A stretch of 63,396 nucleotides of DNA, taken from assembly GCA_037890055.1 (NCBI GenBank), contig JBBKBD010000011.1; one strand, given 5' to 3'. The translations under genes were made by a program, and so were the position numbers. How positions within the stretch are numbered: the first letter of the stretch is position 1; each line of letters opens with the position of its first letter. Below are positions 7,946 through 16,290 of the stretch, one piece after another. A model generated the notes under the pieces. It worked only from the letters and a program-made list of their open reading frames with translations, did no database searches and was not told the origin of the DNA. The DNA is from Mediannikoviicoccus sp037890055. GTDB lineage: Bacteria > Bacillota > Clostridia > Tissierellales > Peptoniphilaceae.

Positions 7946-9451
7946 TTAATTTTCTCTATTTGACGATATTTTTTGTTTTTCTTCTTGTTCTATCTCTTTA
8001 ATTCTCTTTTCTGCATGCTTTATAAATTCTTTTAAGACTTTTATTCTTGCATACTTTTTGTCGTTTCCTGCAACTACAATCCATGGTGCATAGTCCACGT
8101 CGGTTCTGTCTAGCATTTCGTTCATGGCGGTTATATATTCATCCCATTTATTTCTATTTCGCCAGTCTTCCTCTGTAATCTTATATTGTTTGTCCGGTTC
8201 TTCTTCCCTTGCTTTAAACCTTTCTAGTTGGGTGTCTTTGTCTATAACCACAAAGTATTTTAATATTAGTCCGTTTGAGTCATAGAATTGTTTTTCCATG
8301 TCCAACATTTCATAAAAGGCTCTTTCCCATTCATTGTCCTGTGCAAAGCCTTCTACTCTTTCCACCATAACACGTCCATACCAAGATCTGGAAAATATTC
8401 CCATGTAGCCTTTGGCTGGTATCTTGTTGTAAAATCTCCAAAGGTAGTTATAGGAGTTTTCTGTTTCGTCTGGCGCAGAGATGGCGTGAACTGTGTAGAG
8501 TCTAGGATCCATTCTCTTAACAAGTCGTTTTATGGCTCCGTCTTTTCCTGCAGCGTCCACTCCTTCAAACACCAGCATTGTAGGGATGCCTTTAACATAC
8601 ATCTCGGCAGATAGTGAGCTTGCCTGTTTTTGTAAGTCTTTTAAAACTTCGTCATATTCTTCTTCACTTAGTGACTTGTCCATGTCCAGGTCGTCCAGTG
8701 GTTTATTTTTTGCTTCGTAACTTCTTTTAAGTCTTACGCCTTCTTCTCTCTTGGTTGAAACTCTTTCTATTCCTTTTTCTAGTTCTTCTATTACTAGTCC
8801 CAACACATCTTTTGAGGCAAGTTTTCTATCGGTGGAGTCTACGATATTCCATGGGGCAAAGTCAAAGTTTGTCTGTTCTAGAACATATTTAATATGTTCT
8901 TTGTACTTGTCGTAGTTTTTGTTTTGTTCAAGGTCAATTTTGTCAACGTAAAAAGCGTTATATTCTGAGTCTAAATATTTTTCTATTGTTTCTTTTTGAG
9001 TCTCTTGAGAAATGTTTAAAAATACTTTTACAATAACCGTATAGTCGTCATAGAGATTTTTTTCTATGCCACTAATGCTTTCTAGTATTTGTCTAGTCTT
9101 TTTCTTAGACATGTTTGGGTCACTCATAACGTCAAAGTAGAAGGACCTGTCGAAGACTTTTGTGTGGCCCTTTTGTGGAATCTTCTTCCAAAATCTTGTT
9201 ATAAATGGATAAAGATTTTCTTCTTCTGACGCTTTGTCAAACACGTCCACATCATAGAACTTTGGGTTTAACTCTTTTACTAAGTCGTTAATTACATAGC
9301 CTTTTCCTGAGGACTCAAAGCCGTCAATGATTACTAGTACGGGAATCTTTTCTGTTTCTGCTATTCTCATTAACCTTGCCAGTCTTTGGCCCAGTTCTTT
9401 TTTGCTAAAATCTTTATATTTTTTTAAATCTCTAACATTAAGTCCGTCCAT
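7946..9451 (-). CDS. pap: Polyphosphate:AMP phosphotransferase (class II PPK2, two domains)
   Basis: Protein of 501 residues made of two tandem PPK2 domains. Walker A motifs are GFESSGKG (44-51) and GVDAAGKDG (about 298-306), with lid/Walker B motifs FDRSFYF and SRSWYGRVMVER. Two-domain enzymes of this length convert AMP to ADP using polyphosphate; the second domain carries the better-kept catalytic motifs. The start overlaps the stop of the macro-domain gene by one base (TAATG), so the two proteins are translationally coupled. Coupling hints at recycling of AMP or ADP-ribose products. Confidence 0.88.
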   Translation of the reverse strand: MDGLNVRDLKKYKDFSKKELGQRLARLMRIAETEKIPVLVIIDGFESSGKGYVINDLVKELNPKFYDVDVFDKASEEENLYPFITRFWKKIPQKGHTKVFDRSFYFDVMSDPNMSKKKTRQILESISGIEKNLYDDYTVIVKVFLNISQETQKETIEKYLDSEYNAFYVDKIDLEQNKNYDKYKEHIKYVLEQTNFDFAPWNIVDSTDRKLASKDVLGLVIEELEKGIERVSTKREEGVRLKRSYEAKNKPLDDLDMDKSLSEEEYDEVLKDLQKQASSLSAEMYVKGIPTMLVFEGVDAAGKDGAIKRLVKRMDPRLYTVHAISAPDETENSYNYLWRFYNKIPAKGYMGIFSRSWYGRVMVERVEGFAQDNEWERAFYEMLDMEKQFYDSNGLILKYFVVIDKDTQLERFKAREEEPDKQYKITEEDWRNRNKWDEYITAMNEMLDRTDVDYAPWIVVAGNDKKYARIKVLKEFIKHAEKRIKEIEQEEKQKISSNREN

Positions 9452-10017
9452 TATTTCATGTTCTCCTCAAATAGTTTCTTGTATATATTGAAATCGCCTT
9501 CGCTAAATGTAACAAATATTACTTTTATGTCTGTTGTGCTGTTCTTTAGAAAAGATAATACCGATTCTATTGCAATTTGAGCTGCGTCTTCCTTTGGATA
9601 TCCATATACTCCCGTGGAAATTCCTGGAAACGCAATTGAGCTTAAATTGTTTTCTATGGCAAGCTTAAGGCTATTGGTATAACAATCGGAAAGTAACTTT
9701 TCTACATTTCTATCGGTGTTGTAGATTGGCCCAACGGTATGAATAACATTTTTTGCCGGCAAGTTATATCCCTTTGTAATCTTTGCCTCTCCCGTTCTAC
9801 AGCCTCCCAAGGTCTTACACTCCGCAAGTAGCTCTGGACCGGAAGCTTCATGAATTGCTCCGTCAACTCCACCTCCACCAAGGAGTGTTTCGTTGGCGGC
9901 ATTAACAATGGCGTCCACTTCTACTTTCGTAATGTCTACAAGGTTTAAAATAATATTTCCCTTTGCATACTCTCTCTTTAATATTTCTTTTAACTCTTTG
10001 GATAAAAAGTTTTCCAT
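9451..10017 (-). CDS. Macro-domain protein, probable O-acetyl-ADP-ribose deacetylase
   Basis: MacroD-type protein of 188 residues. The ADP-ribose-binding motifs are clear: VDAIVNAANETLLGGGGVDGAIH, and GISTGVYGYP near residue 138. Enzymes of this group hydrolyse O-acetyl-ADP-ribose or remove ADP-ribose from acidic side chains. The reading frame opens at 10029, but ATGGAGGTAAGTATGG shows a GGAGG site inside that extension, so the real start is ATG 10017. It is the first gene of a two-gene operon with the polyphosphate enzyme. Confidence 0.88.
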   Translation of the reverse strand: MENFLSKELKEILKREYAKGNIILNLVDITKVEVDAIVNAANETLLGGGGVDGAIHEASGPELLAECKTLGGCRTGEAKITKGYNLPAKNVIHTVGPIYNTDRNVEKLLSDCYTNSLKLAIENNLSSIAFPGISTGVYGYPKEDAAQIAIESVLSFLKNSTTDIKVIFVTFSEGDFNIYKKLFEENMK

Positions 10018-10035
10018 ACTTACCTCCATTCTAAA

Positions 10036-10063
10036 AAAAGAGCCCTTAGGCTCTCATTGACTT
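10036..10063 (-). terminator. Terminator after the DUF2812-like gene
   Basis: On the minus strand GAGAGCC-TAA-GGGCTCT is followed by seven T. It lies between 10100 (stop of the membrane protein gene) and the macro-domain start. Confidence 0.85.
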
Positions 10064-10099
10064 AAGTATTTATTCTAATTTACCCGAAGTTTTAAAAAA

Positions 10100-10723
10100 T
10101 TAAACTTGCTTCTTTGCTTTTTTTCTATACTTGTCAGCATTTTTATTTGAAAAAATAACTAAAACTAGATAGTCGAATAGAAATATGGCAAGGAGTATTA
10201 ATGCAATTCCTGCAAGTAGTCTAAATCCATCTTTATATATAGACCTTAAAACCAAAAATATTCCAAGCAAAACAAATAGCAGTGATGCAATGTATTTTTT
10301 ATTTATTGACTTATACTCATCGCTTAGATGCTTATAATTATTTTCTGGATTTTCTGGCTTAGACTTTGGCGACTCAATTATTAAAACTTCTCTATTTTTT
10401 GTGGAGAATGTGCTTTCTAGTTTCTCCGCCTGTTTACTAAAAGGTCGTAAGAAACCTAGGTCGCCAGTTATTAAACCACCTTGGTCCAGTGGAATGTGAA
10501 AATATCTCTTGCCTTGACTCTGTAAATACTTTTTATAACCGTCAAGCTGTTTTATTTCATAATCTCCCACATATATGGTTTCGTATAAAACTTCTCTATC
10601 TTCTTCTTTAAAAATATATGAATACTTATCTACATTGGCTAAGGTGTACCCTATGCTTTCCCATTTATTTAACCAGGGGGCTACTTGACTTATTGGATCT
10701 AAAAAAAACTTTAACTTTCTCAT
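10100..10723 (-). CDS. DUF2812-like membrane protein
   Basis: Protein of 207 residues. The N-terminal ~90 residues match the pattern of DUF2812 (KFFLD...WLNKWESIGYTLANV...YSYIF...YKKYLQSQGKRYF). The C-terminal part has two hydrophobic segments (about 140-160 and 168-190) and a lysine-rich tail. DUF2812 proteins are often encoded beside PadR regulators, but here the gene stands alone between terminators. A GGAGG site supports the ATG. Function is unknown. Confidence 0.6.
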   Translation of the reverse strand: MRKLKFFLDPISQVAPWLNKWESIGYTLANVDKYSYIFKEEDREVLYETIYVGDYEIKQLDGYKKYLQSQGKRYFHIPLDQGGLITGDLGFLRPFSKQAEKLESTFSTKNREVLIIESPKSKPENPENNYKHLSDEYKSINKKYIASLLFVLLGIFLVLRSIYKDGFRLLAGIALILLAIFLFDYLVLVIFSNKNADKYRKKAKKQV

Positions 10724-10792
10724 ATAACCTCCAAATTTTATGATTTTGCTATTTCCATTATAAATAAAAAGTTTCTAAATTACAAAAGAAAC

Positions 10793-10818
10793 AGAAAAAG
10801 GCCTACGTAAATAGACCT
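10793..10818 (-). terminator. Terminator after the HPr-like gene
   Basis: Minus strand AGGTCTA-TTTACG-TAGGCCT followed by TTTTTC; it lies 20 bases past the stop of the HPr-like gene. Confidence 0.8.
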
Positions 10819-10837
10819 ATATGTAACATCACTAAGT

Positions 10838-11092
10838 TTAAATATCGTTTATAAAAGTTATAAGGCAGTCGAGAGCGTCTACTTCGTCATGTCCTTCGCA
10901 TGAAATAACGATTTCATCTCCTTTAAAACCTGCCATACTAAGTATTGATAAAATACTTTTGCCGTCATATGATTTTCCGTCTTTTGTTAAAGTTATTTGG
11001 GATTTAAATTTAACTGCATTTTGCAAAAACTTTGCAGCCGTTCTTGCGTATAAACCTTCGTCATTTTTCAAGATAACCTTTTCCTTAACCAA
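10838..11092 (-). CDS. HPr-fold protein lacking the catalytic histidine (Crh-like)
   Basis: 84-residue HPr-fold protein. Canonical HPr has G-L-H15-A-R-P; here the same place reads GLYARTA, so the histidine phosphorylated by enzyme I is Tyr15, and Pro18 is Thr. The regulatory Ser46 is kept (DGKSILSILS, K45-S46-I47). Crh of Bacillus is the precedent: an HPr paralogue with Gln15 that acts only through Ser46-P and CcpA. This protein is therefore predicted to be regulatory and not to carry phosphate to sugars. The start is a TTG with GGAGG 7 bases upstream. No other PTS gene is nearby. Confidence 0.85.
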   Translation of the reverse strand: MVKEKVILKNDEGLYARTAAKFLQNAVKFKSQITLTKDGKSYDGKSILSILSMAGFKGDEIVISCEGHDEVDALDCLITFINDI

Positions 11093-11116
11093 CTTCTCCC
11101 CTCCTATAAATAAATT

Positions 11117-11142
11117 CAGAGGGAAGCTAAGCTTCCCTAGAA
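11117..11142 (-). terminator. Terminator after rubrerythrin
   Basis: Minus strand AGGGAAGC-TTA-GCTTCCCT, an 8-bp stem directly after the stop at 11144. The following T tract is weak, so some read-through to the HPr-like gene is possible. Confidence 0.65.
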
Positions 11143-11143
11143 T

Positions 11144-11689
11144 TTAGTACTCAACAAATGCTGCTTTCTTTGTGCCACAGATTGGGCATTTATCTTCTTC
11201 ACCTGTTAGTGATACGAATCCACATACAGGACATAGGTAAATTTTTCCATCGCCTAAGTCTTTTCCAGAATCAACTACTTCTTTAGCTTCTCCGAATAAC
11301 TTAGCGTGAACTTTTTCTGCTGCTACTGCAAATCTCATTGCTCTAACAGCTGCTTCTTCGCCTTGCATTTCTGCTACTTCAATATAAGCTGGATACATTT
11401 CTGTATATTCAAAAACTTCTCCACCTTTAGCAGCTTCTAAGTTTTCAGAAGTTGTTCCGATACCGAATCCTGCCATGCTTGCTACTAGGAAGTCCCCTTT
11501 TACATCCTTCATAGCTTTGAAGTGTAGGTTTGCGTGAACCTTTTCCGCATCAGCAGTACAGTGGAATAATCTTCCTACATTTGGAAAACCATCTTTAGTT
11601 GCAACATCTCCCCAGATGTCGTATCTATTTCTCGCTTGTGATTCTCCGCCAAATGCTGATCTTAAATTAGCTTGAGTCATCTCTTTCAT
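11144..11689 (-). CDS. rbr: Rubrerythrin
   Basis: 181-residue rubrerythrin. The N-terminal four-helix ferritin-like domain supplies the diiron ligands (GGESQARNRYD, DAEKVHA, MQGEEAA, AAEKVHA), and the C-terminal rubredoxin-like domain holds CPVCG and CPICG for one Fe(Cys)4 site. It reduces hydrogen peroxide in the cytoplasm of anaerobes with electrons from NADH via rubredoxin-type partners. It appears monocistronic with a promoter containing an AT-rich dyad (11728-11758) that might bind a redox or peroxide regulator. Confidence 0.95.
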   Translation of the reverse strand: MKEMTQANLRSAFGGESQARNRYDIWGDVATKDGFPNVGRLFHCTADAEKVHANLHFKAMKDVKGDFLVASMAGFGIGTTSENLEAAKGGEVFEYTEMYPAYIEVAEMQGEEAAVRAMRFAVAAEKVHAKLFGEAKEVVDSGKDLGDGKIYLCPVCGFVSLTGEEDKCPICGTKKAAFVEY

Positions 11690-11727
11690 TTACAAAACAC
11701 CCCTTATTAAATTTTTGTACAATTATA

Positions 11728-11758
11728 TACTAGCATAAAAATTTTTATAATACTAGTA
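11728..11758 (-). promoter_or_regulatory. Palindromic site in the rubrerythrin promoter
   Basis: A perfect 14-bp dyad ATAAAAATTTTTAT (11735-11748) lies between TACTAG (11728-11733) and CTAGTA (11753-11758). It sits about 40-70 bases upstream of the ATG and overlaps likely promoter elements (TATAAT-like near 11722-11727 on the minus strand). The sequence does not exactly match a PerR or Fur box, so the regulator is unknown. Confidence 0.4.
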
Positions 11759-11882
11759 TTTAGTCCAACTTTGTAATGATTACATACTTCTGTACTTTAT
11801 TGCTCTATACTGCTAATTTCATTCTATCACTAAAGAATGGAAATATCTATGTTTAAAAGAATCTTTTTATTATTCTGTTTAA

Positions 11883-12938
11883 TTAGCTGTCCCTTTTAAG
11901 CCTTTCTTCAATGGCTTTCTTTCTCATAGACTCTTCGCCCATTTCGCTGGAGTCTAACTTTTCAATCCAGTTAAGTGACTTGCCCGTTCCCCTTACAACG
12001 GCAAGTATAGGGTTTTCTGCTATTTGAACCTTTATTCCAATTCTATCTTCAATCCTCTTGTCCAGTCCATTTATTAGTGAGCTGCCTCCAGTCATTATGG
12101 CTCCTCTTTCAAATAGGTCTGCTGCAAGTTCTGGCGGTGTCTGTTCAAGCACCGAATGAACTGTTTCCACAATTTGAGTAAGTGGTTTGTTTAAAGCTTC
12201 TGCAATGTCGCTTGATGTTACAAACACATGCATTGGAAGTCCATTAATAAGGTTTCTACCCTTTACTTCAAACAAGTCGTTGTCGTTTGGGGAGTTTGCC
12301 TTTGCCACATTTATCTTAATGTCTTCGGCGGTTCTTTCGCCAATAATCATATTGTATTTTTTCTTTATATAGTTTGAAATTGCCTTGTCGCATTCGTCTC
12401 CTGCAACTGGGATGGATTTATTTATTATAATTCCACCAAGGGCAATAACTGCAACGTCAGTGGTTCCTCCACCAATGTCGATAATCATATTACCACCGGA
12501 GTCAGATATATCGACCCCTGCACCAATAGCAGCTGCCAGTGGCTCTTCTATAAGGTAGGTGTTGTTGGCGCCGGCAAATCTTGAAGCTTGAATAACGGCA
12601 CGCCTTTGCACCTGGGTTATCTGTGAAGGCACACATATGACCACATTGGGTTTAAAGAAAGTTTTTCCAATGGCCTTCTCGATAAAATATTTTAGCATCT
12701 TTTCAGTTGTGTTGAAGTCAGCAATAACACCGTCCTTCATAGGCCTTGTGGCTATGATGTTACCTGGAGTTCTTCCAAGCATCTTCTTGGCTTCTCTGCC
12801 TACAGATATAACCTTGCCAGTGTAGCTGTCCATTGCAACAACTGAAGGCTCGTTTATTACGACTCCCTTTCCCCTCATAAAGACTAAAACGGAAGCCGTG
12901 CCAAGGTCTATTGCTATATTTTTTCTTAAATCTGCCAT
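11883..12938 (-). CDS. mreB: MreB/Mbl-type bacterial actin
   Basis: 351-residue actin-fold ATPase of the MreB family: phosphate-1 motif IDLGTASVLVF, NIIATRPMKDGVIADF, phosphate-2 IDIGGGTTDVAVI, and the adenosine motif GAIMTGGSSLI. It forms membrane-associated filaments that guide cell-wall synthesis. The gene stands alone; mreC and mreD are not next to it, as is common for Mbl or MreBH paralogues. If the host is a coccus, as the neighbourhood suggests, keeping an MreB homologue is noteworthy. The paralogue type cannot be fixed from sequence alone. Confidence 0.9.
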   Translation of the reverse strand: MADLRKNIAIDLGTASVLVFMRGKGVVINEPSVVAMDSYTGKVISVGREAKKMLGRTPGNIIATRPMKDGVIADFNTTEKMLKYFIEKAIGKTFFKPNVVICVPSQITQVQRRAVIQASRFAGANNTYLIEEPLAAAIGAGVDISDSGGNMIIDIGGGTTDVAVIALGGIIINKSIPVAGDECDKAISNYIKKKYNMIIGERTAEDIKINVAKANSPNDNDLFEVKGRNLINGLPMHVFVTSSDIAEALNKPLTQIVETVHSVLEQTPPELAADLFERGAIMTGGSSLINGLDKRIEDRIGIKVQIAENPILAVVRGTGKSLNWIEKLDSSEMGEESMRKKAIEERLKRDS

Positions 12939-13019
12939 TCTTTTTTTCCCTTTCTAAATACTAGTTTAAATATATCATAAAATGGCCATTAGTTTAAGAG
13001 GATATTTCTTTTTACAAAA

Positions 13020-13051
13020 GAAAAACACTTCATCACTTGGACGAAGTGTTA
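13020..13051 (-). terminator. Terminator after the adhesin-like gene of the PadR operon
   Basis: Minus strand ACACTTC and GAAGTGT pair around an 11-base loop and are followed by TTTTTCTTTT; it lies just after the stop at 13055. Confidence 0.8.
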
Positions 13052-13054
13052 TTT

Positions 13055-13828
13055 TTAATTCATTTCCAAATCTACATTTACACTATTAATGACAAATCGA
13101 TGTTCCCCTGTACCAAACTTTCTATTCATATCACCCATGCCGTCGCTTGATCCCTGTGGACTTTCAAAATCAAATTGAACTGCATTGATGTTGACATCAA
13201 AGTTATTATTTTTAACATTGATTTCAGCATCAACATTTGTGCCATCTATGTCTATGTCAAAGGAATTTTCAGAACTACTTTCAACATCAATTTCCATACC
13301 AGCTATATCTAATGATCTTAAGTCTATGTTGTTACTTAGGCTGATATTGGTTCCATTTAAAGTAAGATTAACTTTGCCTGGGTTATTAGTGTAGATTTCA
13401 ACTTCCATAAGGTCATTGTTCTTTGTGCTTAATGAAATGGAATTGTTACTAATATTTTCCTTAAAATTTTCATTTTTTGCCACTAATTTCATATTGTTTT
13501 TATCCGACTTTATAACTTCCACATCAATGGAATTTCCATCAAGGGCTATGTTTTCAATTCCAGTTAGGTCATAATCTTTTTCAATTCTATTATCGTCATG
13601 GGATGAACCTACAGATGTATTAATAGAAAATTCTCCATCTTTATACTTAATCTTTCCATTGTTATTTTTTAAGTTTATATAAAAACCATCTCCATCTTTA
13701 TACTTATAACTTTCTGCCATTACATTTTGAAAGTCAAAAATAAAGAAGGATATTATTGAAAGGCCTAGCAATACAAAAAATATAATGGCTAATTTCGCAT
13801 TTGAGCCTAAATTTTTAAATTTTTTCAT
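13055..13828 (-). CDS. DUF4097-like putative surface adhesin
   Basis: 257-residue protein with one N-terminal membrane anchor (about residues 12-32) and an extracellular domain of repetitive beta strands rich in N, D and S (for example IDVEV, VDVNI-like repeats), the appearance of DUF4097-type beta-helix domains. It is the third gene of a PadR-DUF1700-DUF4097 operon, a common Firmicutes set thought to respond to envelope state. The frame opens at 13846, but AAGGAG lies inside that extension and ATG 13828 overlaps the DUF1700 stop as ATGA, so 13828 is the start. Confidence 0.72.
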   Translation of the reverse strand: MKKFKNLGSNAKLAIIFFVLLGLSIISFFIFDFQNVMAESYKYKDGDGFYINLKNNNGKIKYKDGEFSINTSVGSSHDDNRIEKDYDLTGIENIALDGNSIDVEVIKSDKNNMKLVAKNENFKENISNNSISLSTKNNDLMEVEIYTNNPGKVNLTLNGTNISLSNNIDLRSLDIAGMEIDVESSSENSFDIDIDGTNVDAEINVKNNNFDVNINAVQFDFESPQGSSDGMGDMNRKFGTGEHRFVINSVNVDLEMN

Positions 13829-14445
13829 TGTCTGCTCCTTTTCCATTTATATGTTTGGTATTTGTCTCCTATCTTGCCACCTAAAAATGCAATTAGACTT
13901 ATGGTTAGTTTTATTACAAGCACACCTAACACAAGGGCTGTCAGTGAAGAAAGCGTTCTTGTAATAGGACTTAACACCGTAAAGCTCGGTCCCACATCTA
14001 CAAATGGCAAAAATGGAAATAGTGTTGCAACTAAAACTGCAACTCCCGCCGCTATGGCAGAAATCCCAATTGCACCTACAGTAACAATAATCGCAAAAAT
14101 TGTAGCAGCAAGGGCAATTACAATTGAGCCCCAAAATGGTGATAGAACAATTAAAAGTAGTATCAGTGCCCAGTTTAAATTGCCCGCACCGTCTCTAAAA
14201 AATCCCTTTGACTTTTTTGAAGTACTAGAGCTTGAAACCTTTGGTTTTCTGCTTTCATAATTTAAATACTCATGGGCAATAGTCTTTGGCGAACCGAGAT
14301 CTTTAGAAATTTCCTCTTCAGTCTTGCCATGTGCCATGCCCTCTTGAAAATGTAAATTGTATTCTTCTAAAATTTCATCCACCACCGTTTTAGGCAGTTC
14401 TGATAAATAATACCTTAATAGGTCCATAAATTCGACCCTTTTCAT
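13825..14445 (-). CDS. DUF1700 (HAAS domain) membrane protein
   Basis: 206-residue protein. The N-terminal ~65 residues are a cytoplasmic HAAS/DUF1700 domain (FMDLLRYYLSELPKTVVDEILEEYNLHF, then EEISKDLGSPKTIAHEYL). After a Ser/Lys linker come three to four hydrophobic segments in residues 85-195. HAAS proteins are signalling modules nearly always encoded directly after a PadR regulator, as here. Start and stop overlap the flanking genes as ATGA on both sides, so all three proteins are coupled in translation. Confidence 0.8.
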   Translation of the reverse strand: MKRVEFMDLLRYYLSELPKTVVDEILEEYNLHFQEGMAHGKTEEEISKDLGSPKTIAHEYLNYESRKPKVSSSSTSKKSKGFFRDGAGNLNWALILLLIVLSPFWGSIVIALAATIFAIIVTVGAIGISAIAAGVAVLVATLFPFLPFVDVGPSFTVLSPITRTLSSLTALVLGVLVIKLTISLIAFLGGKIGDKYQTYKWKRSRQ

Positions 14446-14756
14446 ACTAACCTCCCTAATAATTCTTCTACGCCTTTTATAAAATCATTCCACTGATTAA
14501 TCTGTACTTTGAAATTTTCCTTGCCCTCTTCCGTAAGCCTATAATACTTTCTCGGTGGTCCCGACTCCGACTCTCTCAAGTAGGACTCCACCAATCCACC
14601 ATTACTAAAACGTCTTAGAAGGGGGTATATGGTACCTTCAGAAATATCCACATACTTGGAAATCTCTTCCACTAGCTCATAACCATAACAGTCCCTGTCG
14701 TTGAGGAGAGCAAGTACTAAAAGTTCAAGTACACCTTTTTTGAATTGTATATTCAT
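14442..14756 (-). CDS. PadR-family transcriptional regulator
   Basis: 104-residue PadR-type winged-helix repressor: KGVLELLVLALL, YGYELVEEIS, ISEGTIYPLLRRF (recognition helix) and GPPRKYYRLTEEGK (wing) are typical. It is the first gene of the PadR-DUF1700-DUF4097 operon and probably represses its own promoter. A GGAGG site precedes the ATG. The inducing signal is unknown; related proteins in other Firmicutes respond to envelope-active compounds. Confidence 0.9.
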   Translation of the reverse strand: MNIQFKKGVLELLVLALLNDRDCYGYELVEEISKYVDISEGTIYPLLRRFSNGGLVESYLRESESGPPRKYYRLTEEGKENFKVQINQWNDFIKGVEELLGRLV

Positions 14757-14768
14757 CCCTACCTCCTA

Positions 14769-14802
14769 TGTACATTATAATGCATGCTACTATGTAATGC
14801 AA
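14769..14802 (-). promoter_or_regulatory. PadR operon promoter with overlapping dyad
   Basis: Minus strand -35 TTGCAT and -10 TATAAT are separated by exactly 17 bases. TACAT within the spacer and ATGTA just past the -10 form an interrupted dyad, the arrangement expected for PadR autorepression. The promoter is seen directly; the operator role is inferred. Confidence 0.65.
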
Positions 14803-14918
14803 GATAGCGTGTAAGAAATTATAGTTAAAATTCAAAAACTTTCAATTAAAAGTTTATTTTTGTCTTGTAGGGATATGTACTGCGAGGCATTATGTCTCTA
14901 TTTAATGTTATGCTTAGT

Positions 14919-15020
14919 ATGTCGAAGCATTCTTGACCTAACAGAATATGAAGTCTTTGTTGCAGTTTATATGTCGATATCGTTTCACTTTTCAAAAAAA
15001 AGAGTCATAAGGTGACCCGT
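14919..15020. repeat. Decayed long-form hairpin repeat (family H)
   Basis: GTCGAAGCATTCTTGACCTA, then AGTCTTTGTTGCAG, ATGTCGATATCGTTTCAC, and AAGGTGACC follow the order of the long form at 71-206, but the palindromes no longer pair well. It fills most of the 340-bp gap between padR and metK. Confidence 0.65.
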
Positions 15021-15065
15021 TAGATAGAGGTTAGATATTAGTTGAATGAGGTTAGTAAAGATGGA

Positions 15066-15093
15066 ATAAAAAAAGGAGTGCAGTGCACTCCCT
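15066..15093 (-). terminator. metK terminator
   Basis: Minus strand GGAGTG-CACTG-CACTCC followed by eight T, a few bases after the metK stop. Confidence 0.85.
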
Positions 15094-15096
15094 ATA

Positions 15097-16275
15097 CTAT
15101 AAATATTTTTTTAATTCTTCTGCCTTGTCTACTTCTTCCCATGGGAAGCCTTCGTCATTTCTACCGAAGTGACCGTAGCTTGCAGTCTTTTTGTAAATTG
15201 GTCTTCTTAGGTTTAAGTTTTCTATTATTGCCGCTGGTCTTGTATCAAAGTTATCTCTAATTATTTCTGCTAGTTTTTCATCTGATACCTTTCCTGTTTC
15301 GAAACTATCTACGAAGATTGAAACTGGTTTTGCAACTCCAATTGCATATGCAAGGCCCACTTCTACTTTGTCACATAGTCCTGATGCAACAAGGTTTTTT
15401 GCGATGTATCTTGCCATGTAAGCACCAGATCTATCTACCTTTGTTGGGTCTTTGCCAGAGAATGCTCCGCCGCCATGTTTTGAAAAACCACCGTATGTGT
15501 CAACGATAATCTTTCTTCCTGTTAGTCCTGCATCTCCCATTGGTCCACCAATTTCAAATCTGCCTGTTGGGTTGATGTAGAATTTTGTGTTTTCGTCTAT
15601 AAGTTCCTGTGGAATTGTCTTTAGGATTAATTTTTCCTTAATGTCTTTTCTTAAGTCCTCTGTTGTTACATTTGGGTCGTGTTGTGATGATACTACCACT
15701 GCGTCTACTCTAGTTGGCTTTCCATTTTCGTATTCAACTGTCACTTGTGACTTGCCATCTGGTCTTAAATAGTCTAATACTTTATCTTTTCTAAGTTTTG
15801 TAAGGTTTTTACAAAGCTTGTGTGAAAGTGAAAGTGGAAGTGGAATTAATTCTTTTGTTTCGTTACAAGCATAACCAAACACCATTCCTTGGTCCCCTGC
15901 TCCAATTTTATCGAATTTATCTTCGTCTCCCTCTTTTGCTTCCATGGAGTTGTCAACGCCAAGGGCAATGTCCTTTGACTGTTCATTTATTGAAGTGAAT
16001 ACTGCACATGTGTCGCAGTCGAATCCATACTTACCTCTATCGTATCCTATTTCTCTAACGGTTTCTCTAACTATTGTCGGTATGTCCACATATGTGTTTG
16101 TGGAAATTTCTCCAGCTACTATTACTGCGCCTGTTGTTGTTAGGGTTTCACATGCAACACGAGCGTTTTTGTCATTTTCTAATATTGAATCCAGTATTGC
16201 GTCTGAAATTTGATCACAAATTTTATCTGGATGACCTTCTGTTACTGATTCTGATGTGAATAATTTTTTTGTCAT
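15097..16275 (-). CDS. metK: S-adenosylmethionine synthetase
   Basis: 392-residue MetK, the usual length, making SAM from methionine and ATP. Signatures are FTSESVTEGHPDKICDQ at the start, GAGDQGMVFGYA near residue 118, and the P-loop-like GGGAFSGKDPTKVDRS near residue 265. It is a single gene controlled by a SAM-I riboswitch in its leader and followed by its own terminator. GGAGG precedes the ATG. Confidence 0.97.
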   Translation of the reverse strand: MTKKLFTSESVTEGHPDKICDQISDAILDSILENDKNARVACETLTTTGAVIVAGEISTNTYVDIPTIVRETVREIGYDRGKYGFDCDTCAVFTSINEQSKDIALGVDNSMEAKEGDEDKFDKIGAGDQGMVFGYACNETKELIPLPLSLSHKLCKNLTKLRKDKVLDYLRPDGKSQVTVEYENGKPTRVDAVVVSSQHDPNVTTEDLRKDIKEKLILKTIPQELIDENTKFYINPTGRFEIGGPMGDAGLTGRKIIVDTYGGFSKHGGGAFSGKDPTKVDRSGAYMARYIAKNLVASGLCDKVEVGLAYAIGVAKPVSIFVDSFETGKVSDEKLAEIIRDNFDTRPAAIIENLNLRRPIYKKTASYGHFGRNDEGFPWEEVDKAEELKKYL

Positions 16276-16290
16276 TTTTCCTCCTTCATA

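Noticed and set aside
13847..14134. Cys-rich 95-codon minus-strand frame
   Set aside because: Out-of-frame reading of the membrane part of the DUF1700 gene.
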